From NCBI RefSeq assembly GCF_009650605.1, contig NZ_WAJT01000001.1:496001-560000 (forward strand): a stretch of 64,000 bases of DNA, given 5' to 3'. Below, piece by piece: positions 59,236-64,000 of this stretch. Below the pieces are notes generated by a model that was not told the DNA's origin, did no database searches, and worked only from the letters and a program-made list of their open reading frames with translations. The first letter of the stretch is position 1, and each line of letters begins with the position of its first letter. The position numbers were made by a program, and so were the translations under genes. This DNA is from Labrenzia sp. CE80. Lineage in GTDB: Bacteria > Pseudomonadota > Alphaproteobacteria > Rhizobiales > Stappiaceae.

Positions 59236-59247
59236 GAATGCATATAG

Positions 59248-59261
59248 CTGACTTAAGTCAG
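59248..59261. promoter_or_regulatory. Perfect 14-base palindrome CTGACTTAAGTCAG before the MarR-GNAT gene
   Basis: It ends 5 bases before the ATG and covers the expected -10 region. It is a likely self-repression operator for the MarR domain encoded directly behind it. Confidence 0.65.
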
Positions 59262-59266
59262 ATAAT

Positions 59267-60139
59267 ATGTTGTCCGATATTTCCCGCTTTCGCCGCTTCA
59301 GTCGTTCCGTAACCTCAGAGGTTGGTGCGCTCGACACCTCTTTTCTCGGGCTTGGCCGACCGCTTGGGTCAGCCCGGGTGCTCAATGCCATTGGCCAGGG
59401 GCGCAGTGATGTTGCTGACGTGCGCCGCTATCTCGGCCTTGATTCCGGATTGATGAGCCGCTTGCTTCGGTCCCTAGAAGAGGAGGGGCTGATTGAGGTG
59501 TCCTCGGACAAACAGGATGGTCGCAAGCGGCAGGCGAAGCTGACCAGGGCGGGCAAGGCAGCGTTTGCCGACTATGAGCTCCTGTCAAATGAACGCGCGG
59601 CAACTCTCCTCGCAGGTCATTCGAACCCCAAGGCGCTGCTGGAGGCGATGGACCTGATTGCGTCTGCCCTTGGCCGGCAAAGGTGGCAGTTTGAAGAACG
59701 CGATCCACATGACCCTGAATGCGTCTACTGCCTTGAGGAATACTATGCGGAGCTAAACCGTCGGTTCGACATTGGATTTGACGTGGCGCTCTCTGCCGAT
59801 CCTGAGGCCGAAGATATGCTTGCGCCCCGTGGCGGCTTTATCCTGTGCCTGTCGGATGGGCTGCCGATTGGCTGTGTCGGTTTGAAAGGCACGGACAAGG
59901 GCTATGCGGAAATCAAGCGTCTTTGGGTGTCGCCGGCCGCGCGCGGGCTCGGCATGGCGAAGCGGCTCATGGCGGAAGTCGAGGAGCGGGCGCGCGAACT
60001 CGGCATCACCCTCTTGCGCCTGGATACGAACTCAAAGCTGCCTGAGGCCGTGAAACTTTATCAGACATCCGGCTGGACCGAGATCGACCGGTTCAACGAG
60101 GATCCCTATCCGGACTTTTTCTTTGAAAAGGCACTGTAA
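59267..60139 (+). CDS. MarR-type regulator fused to GNAT acetyltransferase
   Basis: The 290-residue protein joins a MarR winged helix (about 1-145; ARVLNAIGQGRSDVADVRRY, LMSRLLRSLEEEGLIEVSSD, RKRQAKLTRAGKAAF) to a GNAT domain (about 150-290; IKRLWVSPAARGLGMAKRLM with acetyl-CoA loop RGLGMA, then LRLDTNSKLPEAVKLYQTSGW, in part). Such fusions are a known family. The acetylated substrate is unknown. The ATG has no Shine-Dalgarno sequence; the upstream bases are taken by an operator-like palindrome, so the mRNA may be leaderless. Confidence 0.9.
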   Translation: MLSDISRFRRFSRSVTSEVGALDTSFLGLGRPLGSARVLNAIGQGRSDVADVRRYLGLDSGLMSRLLRSLEEEGLIEVSSDKQDGRKRQAKLTRAGKAAFADYELLSNERAATLLAGHSNPKALLEAMDLIASALGRQRWQFEERDPHDPECVYCLEEYYAELNRRFDIGFDVALSADPEAEDMLAPRGGFILCLSDGLPIGCVGLKGTDKGYAEIKRLWVSPAARGLGMAKRLMAEVEERARELGITLLRLDTNSKLPEAVKLYQTSGWTEIDRFNEDPYPDFFFEKAL

Positions 60140-60187
60140 ACGCAACCGGAACGCGGGGAGCCAGTTCTTCTATGGTGTAGCCGGGCG

Positions 60188-60967
60188 CTAAGGTTCTGCG
60201 CGATCCGTATTGGTTAGATAGGTGTCCAGAAAAGACATCAGCAGGCGGTGATGTTCATTCTCGCCGTCACTGCCTGGAACATGTCCTTCGCTATCGTAAT
60301 AATGGGCTGTCACATGCTGTTTTGCGGCCTTGCGTCGTGCCTCAAGACGGCGAGACATTTCTGGTGACCAGGTGCGATCTTCAACTCCCGCCGCGAGGAA
60401 CAGTGGCCCAGGATAAGCTTCGACCGGAATCGGAGATGTGGGCAAGAGACCGTCGCCTGATCCGTTCCAGAGCCAAGCTCTTTTTGCTGGATCCCAAGCC
60501 TGCCAGCCCGGATCTCCCGGATCACGAAAACTGCGCGCGTCAAATGCACCGCAGACAACATCGGGCGCTGCCAGGCAGGCAACCGCGTCCGGAAGAGGCG
60601 ACAATCCATGTTGTGCCATCAGGCTTGCGACTAAAAGTGCATGTTCTGCTCCACGCGAGACTCCATAGAGAGCGACGCGCCCGTCACAGGCGTCAAAATT
60701 GCGCAGGGCCGTCAGCGCTTCGACGGTTCGGGTCAGTTCGACATCTGCGATAGCCCCGGCGTTCCAGGCGTTGCCGCCCTTGGAGTAGCCATGGGGATAG
60801 GCGAGAAACCCGGAAGCGGCGAGGATTGCGGCTGTGCGATGTGACCAGCCGGACATGGCGCCCTCCGAGCCGTGCAGAAGAAGAACTGCGGGAAACGGGC
60901 CGTCCTTTGGAGGACCATACGTTGTTCCGAAGTCTGGTAAAAGGCGACGGATGACGGCGGGAGGCAT
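60188..60967 (-). CDS. Alpha/beta hydrolase (BAAT/dienelactone-hydrolase-like)
   Basis: The start at 60967 (MPPAVIRRLLPDFG) gives 259 residues. The oxyanion-hole strand is AVLLLHGSEGAMSGW, the nucleophile elbow GVSRG holds Ser104, and the likely catalytic His is in EGHVPGSDGENEHH near the C-terminus. The fold order matches BAAT C-terminal or dienelactone hydrolases (acyl-CoA thioester or ester cleavage). No signal peptide is present. It converges on the MarR-GNAT gene. The substrate is unknown. Confidence 0.8.
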   Translation of the reverse strand: MPPAVIRRLLPDFGTTYGPPKDGPFPAVLLLHGSEGAMSGWSHRTAAILAASGFLAYPHGYSKGGNAWNAGAIADVELTRTVEALTALRNFDACDGRVALYGVSRGAEHALLVASLMAQHGLSPLPDAVACLAAPDVVCGAFDARSFRDPGDPGWQAWDPAKRAWLWNGSGDGLLPTSPIPVEAYPGPLFLAAGVEDRTWSPEMSRRLEARRKAAKQHVTAHYYDSEGHVPGSDGENEHHRLLMSFLDTYLTNTDRAEP

Positions 60968-61074
60968 CAGCGGTTGTCTCCAATATCTGCAGCGCTGGTA
61001 TTGGATTTCCAGCGGCCTGAACAGCCTACAACAGTTTTTGAGTTCCTGCTGCGGCCTAGCGGACGGCACGAACA

Positions 61075-61102
61075 AAAAGGGCGATCCGGAGACCGCCCTT
61101 TT
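61075..61102 (-). terminator. Terminator of the monomeric isocitrate dehydrogenase gene
   Basis: AAAAGGGCG and CGCCCTTTT pair around a 10-base loop. On the minus strand five T follow. Confidence 0.85.
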
Positions 61103-61125
61103 CAGATTTTGACGTCAACAAGGCC

Positions 61126-63342
61126 TTAGCCGATGATATCATTCAGCGTTGCACTTGGGCGCATGACAGTAGCGACCTTGTCGGCCGGGGCGTGGTAGTA
61201 GCCGCCGGTGTCGGCCGGGCTGCCCTGGACGGCATTGAGTTCGCCGACGATTTTGTCTTCGTTGGCGGTCAGTGCTTCGGCGATCGGTGTGAAGTGCGCC
61301 TTCAGTTCTGCGTCCTTGTCCTGGGCCGCCAGTCCTTGCGCCCAGTAAAGCGCGATGTAGAAATGACTGCCGCGGTTGTCGAGACCGCCGACGCGGCGGC
61401 TCGGGGACTTGCCTTCATCCAGAAGCTTTTCCGTTGCCAGATCCAGCGTTTCGGCCAGGACGGCAGCCTTGGCGTTGTCACGGGCCTGGCTGAGGTGTTC
61501 CAGAGAAGCGCCCAGCGCGCAGAACTCACCGAGGGAATCCCAGCGCAGGTAGTTCTGTTCCTGAAGCTGCTGGACATGCTTTGGCGCAGAGCCGCCGGCG
61601 CCGGTTTCAAACAGGCCGCCGCCGTTCATCAGCGGCACGATCGAGAGCATCTTTGCCGAGGTGCCGACTTCCAGGATCGGGTAGAGATCGGTGAGGTAAT
61701 CGCGCAGCACATTGCCGGTGATGGAGATCGTGTCTTCGCCGCGGGCAATCCGCTCGGTGGTGTAGAGGGCCGCTTCCGTCGGAGCCATGATCTTCAGGTC
61801 GAGACCGGAGGTGTCATGTTCTGGCAGATAGGCGTTGACCTTCTTGATCAGCTCCCCGTCATGGGCACGGTTTTCGTTGAGCCAGAAGACGCCGGGCATG
61901 CCGGAAAGACGTGCGCGTGTGACGCCGAGCTTGACCCAGTCGCGGATCGGAGCGTCCTTGGTGCGGCAGGCACGCCAGATGTCGCCGCCTTCGACTTCAT
62001 GTTCGATCAAGGTCGTGCCGGCCGCATCGACGAGGCGCATGGTGCCGTCGGCAGGCGCCTTGAAGGTCTGGGGATGGGAGCCGTATTCCTCAGCCTTTTG
62101 AGCCATCAGGCCAACGTTGGGGACTGTGCCCATCTTGGACGGGTCGAGTGCGCCGTTTTTCTTGCAGAATTCGACGACCGCGTCATAGACGCCCGCGTAG
62201 GAGCTGTCGGGAATGACGCACTTGGTGTCGGCTTCCTTGCCGTCCGGACCCCAACCCTTGCCGCCTGCGCGGATGAGAGCGGGCATGGAGGCATCAATGA
62301 TGACGTCGGAAGAAACATGGAGGTTGGTCAGGCCCTTGTCCGAGTTGACCATGTACATGGCCGGGCCGTTGTCCAGGGCCGCCTTGAGATCGGCTTCGAT
62401 CTCGTCAGCCTTGTCAGCCGGTAGTGTGGCGATTTTCGCTTCCAGATCTGCAATGCCGAGATCCGGGTTCACACCGATCGCCTCCAGGGCACTGCCGTGC
62501 TTGGCAAAGAAGTCCTTGAGGAAGACGGAAACAACCTGACCGAAGATGATCGGGTCGGAGACCTTCATCATCGTGGCCTTGAGGTGTACGGAGAAGAGCA
62601 CACCCTTGGCCTTGGCATCGGCAATCTCGGCTTCCAGGAAGGTGCGCAGGGCCTTCATGCTCATGAAGGTGGCGTCGACAACATCACCTTCGTCCAGCGG
62701 ATAGTCGTTCTTGAGAACCGTGACGGCGCCGTCCTTACCGACGAACTCGATCTTGGCGGTGCCTGCGGAGGCTGCTGCGATCGTCAGGGACTTCTCGTTG
62801 GATGCGAAGTCATTCTGACCCATGGTGGAAACATGGGTCTTGGAAGAAGGCAGCCATTCGCCCATCGAATGCGGGTTCTTCTTGGCGTATTCCTTAACGG
62901 CCTTGGGCGCGCGGCGGTCGGAATTGCCTTCGCGAAGAACCGGGTTCACGGCAGAGCCCTTGATGGCGTCGTAGCTTGCCTTGATCGCCTTTTCTTCATC
63001 GGTCGCCGGGCTCTCCGGGTAGGACGGGATTTTGTAGCCCTGGGCCTGCAATTCCTTGATGGCCGCATTCAGCTGCGGCTGCGAGGCGGAAATGTTCGGC
63101 AGCTTGATGACATTGGCTTGCGGCTCTTTCACCAGCTGGCCAAGTTCGGCCAGGTCGTCGGACTGCTTCTGGCTGTCGGTCAGATACTGGGAGAAATTTG
63201 CCAGAATGCGGCCGGCCAGGGAAATGTCCTTCGTGCCGATGGAAATGCCGGCTTCCTTGGTGAAGGCACGGATGATCGGCAGGAACGAGGCACTTGCGAG
63301 TTCCGGTGCTTCGTCGACCTTGGTGTAGATGATGTCGGCCAT
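61126..63342 (-). CDS. Isocitrate dehydrogenase (NADP+), monomeric type
   Basis: This is the large single-chain enzyme for the same reaction as icd, from a separate sequence family. The 738 residues are the full family length. Typical segments are IIYTKVDEAPELASASFLPI, NSDRRAPKAVKEYAKKNPHSMG (in part), GTVPNVGLMAQKAEEYGSHP, and DNRGSHFYIALYWAQGLAAQ near the end. The gene has its own terminator and a promoter-like region around 63453-63475. Having both isozymes so close together is unusual. Confidence 0.97.
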   Translation of the reverse strand: MADIIYTKVDEAPELASASFLPIIRAFTKEAGISIGTKDISLAGRILANFSQYLTDSQKQSDDLAELGQLVKEPQANVIKLPNISASQPQLNAAIKELQAQGYKIPSYPESPATDEEKAIKASYDAIKGSAVNPVLREGNSDRRAPKAVKEYAKKNPHSMGEWLPSSKTHVSTMGQNDFASNEKSLTIAAASAGTAKIEFVGKDGAVTVLKNDYPLDEGDVVDATFMSMKALRTFLEAEIADAKAKGVLFSVHLKATMMKVSDPIIFGQVVSVFLKDFFAKHGSALEAIGVNPDLGIADLEAKIATLPADKADEIEADLKAALDNGPAMYMVNSDKGLTNLHVSSDVIIDASMPALIRAGGKGWGPDGKEADTKCVIPDSSYAGVYDAVVEFCKKNGALDPSKMGTVPNVGLMAQKAEEYGSHPQTFKAPADGTMRLVDAAGTTLIEHEVEGGDIWRACRTKDAPIRDWVKLGVTRARLSGMPGVFWLNENRAHDGELIKKVNAYLPEHDTSGLDLKIMAPTEAALYTTERIARGEDTISITGNVLRDYLTDLYPILEVGTSAKMLSIVPLMNGGGLFETGAGGSAPKHVQQLQEQNYLRWDSLGEFCALGASLEHLSQARDNAKAAVLAETLDLATEKLLDEGKSPSRRVGGLDNRGSHFYIALYWAQGLAAQDKDAELKAHFTPIAEALTANEDKIVGELNAVQGSPADTGGYYHAPADKVATVMRPSATLNDIIG

Positions 63343-63625
63343 GTCTTTGAGCTTCCTAAGGCTTGATCAATCGTCGGAAGGGCACTCAGACGCTGCAGCA
63401 CAAGATGCGCGTAAGCGTTAGACCGTCCTCCACGGTTTGGGCTTCCGGCGGTGTATACAATTGTACGCAATCAATTTCCAGCCCCTTCATTCAGGGGGAG
63501 CCGGTGAATGCTGGCGGACCCTATCAAAGCTAGCTGAAATCGCCAACAGAAGGAGCGAGGTCTGGGCCCGCCAGCATCGATTTTCGCGTCTGGGTGGAAG
63601 AGCCCAGACGCCGCCGTTGTCCCGC

Positions 63626-64000
63626 CTAGCGCGAGAGAACCCGAATGCGGCTGTCGAATTCGCCGCGGTCCACGTAGCAGCCCCGCAGGTGGCGGAAGCC
63701 TGTGGATGGATCGAAAGCCGCACGGCCATGGAGGGCCCGGCGGTTGTCGAAGATCACCATCTCGCCGCCCTCCAGCCGGGTGGTCATGACGTAGTCATCC
63801 GAGCGGGTCATCTGCATCAGCTTGCGATAGGCCGCGTAATAGGCCGCCATGAGGTCTGCCTCGAGATCTAGGGTTGCGGCGATATGTGCATTGAACCTGA
63901 GCTCACGGACCTGGCCGAGGTGATTTGTCTCGATGGTCAGGTGACGGCTGCGCAGGTCATAGTCCTGATCCTGGAACCGGAAAGGGATCGGGATGGTGTT
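63626..64000 (-). CDS. Gamma-butyrobetaine-hydroxylase-like dioxygenase, C-terminal part
   Basis: The frame is open to the window edge, so about 124 C-terminal residues are visible. They carry the TauD/GBBH pattern: a loop with PIPFRFQDQDYDLRSRHL, then LEGGEMVIFDNRRALHGRAA with the distal iron-binding His (ALHG), and FRHLRGCYVDRGEFDSRIRV with the 2-oxoglutarate-binding Arg. Such Fe(II)/2-oxoglutarate enzymes hydroxylate gamma-butyrobetaine or trimethyllysine in carnitine metabolism. The exact substrate cannot be told from this part. Confidence 0.85.
   Translation of the reverse strand, partial: NTIPIPFRFQDQDYDLRSRHLTIETNHLGQVRELRFNAHIAATLDLEADLMAAYYAAYRKLMQMTRSDDYVMTTRLEGGEMVIFDNRRALHGRAAFDPSTGFRHLRGCYVDRGEFDSRIRVLSR

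Larger units (their letters stand above)
58403..59266. other. 864-base region without a recognisable gene
   Basis: Open frames of 70-130 codons exist on both strands but lack family motifs, good ribosome sites or supporting context. No tRNA, repeat array or insertion-sequence end was seen. It ends in the promoter and palindrome of the MarR-GNAT gene. It may hold decayed sequence or a small RNA; I cannot tell. Confidence 0.5.

Noticed and set aside
61192..62424. Open frame of about 410 codons opposite the monomeric isocitrate dehydrogenase
   Set aside because: The sense gene is full length with intact family segments; the antisense product is featureless.

Overview
The window is a 64 kb piece of an alphaproteobacterial chromosome. 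The flagellar set (FlbT, FlaF, FliX, a MotE-like chaperone, a DUF6468/PflI-like protein), the hybrid kinase CckA, CtrA-type TTAA-N7-TTAAC sites, a GAAC-N7-GAAC SOS box before recA and a DksA with a single Cys all point to this class. The mix, with both a dimeric and a monomeric NADP isocitrate dehydrogenase, suggests a marine Hyphomicrobiales relative (Stappiaceae/Roseibium-like). That family-level placement is inference.

Layout. 1-10481: late flagellar genes. flgK (3' part) and flgL are on the plus strand and converge on four tandem flagellin genes, flbT, flaF and a FlaG-like gene on the minus strand. 10769-12683: flgI, a rod-binding protein gene and a FlgN-like gene (minus). fliX and dksA follow on the plus strand. 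14213-17499: flgF-flgG-flgA-flgH (minus). 17780-25253: divergent fliL-fliM-DUF6468-motE and a 1.4 k-residue AMIN-like/TPR protein. 25396-28688: a DUF2336 gene and fliO-fliP (minus). 29067-35151: flgB-flgC-fliE-fliQ-fliR-flhB, running into cckA.

35279-46681 is accessory. It holds a FecBCD-type metal-chelate ABC transporter whose fourth gene is a Tat-exported pseudoazurin; a tetR / pspA-yiaA envelope-stress module with three copies of one operator; a DUF4105 membrane protein; a lipoprotein; and a four-gene operon (TelA-like protein, DUF6384 membrane protein, Gly-tailed coiled-coil protein, DinB-like protein) of unknown role. 46934-64000 is mostly housekeeping: psuK-psuG (pseudouridine breakdown), recA, alaS, a cyclic-nucleotide-gated-type K+ channel, a sulfotransferase, DUF983, icd, a RidA-like protein, a MarR-GNAT fusion, an alpha/beta hydrolase, monomeric idh, and the 3' end of a gamma-butyrobetaine-hydroxylase-like gene at the right edge.

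How it fits together. CckA feeds the CtrA phosphorelay. CtrA-type boxes lie before flgB, in the flgF/fliL divergent region and upstream of one flagellin. Two minus-strand basal-body operons (flgF and flgI) have sigma54-like promoters (GG-N10-GC), each with an upstream CGGCAA-N3-TT(G/T)CCG inverted repeat, which fits FlbD/FliX-type control. Flagellin output is probably tuned after transcription by FlbT and FlaF. No tRNA, rRNA, CRISPR array, insertion sequence or prophage was recognised. flhA, fliF, fliG, fliN, fliI, flgD, flgE, motA and motB are not in the window.
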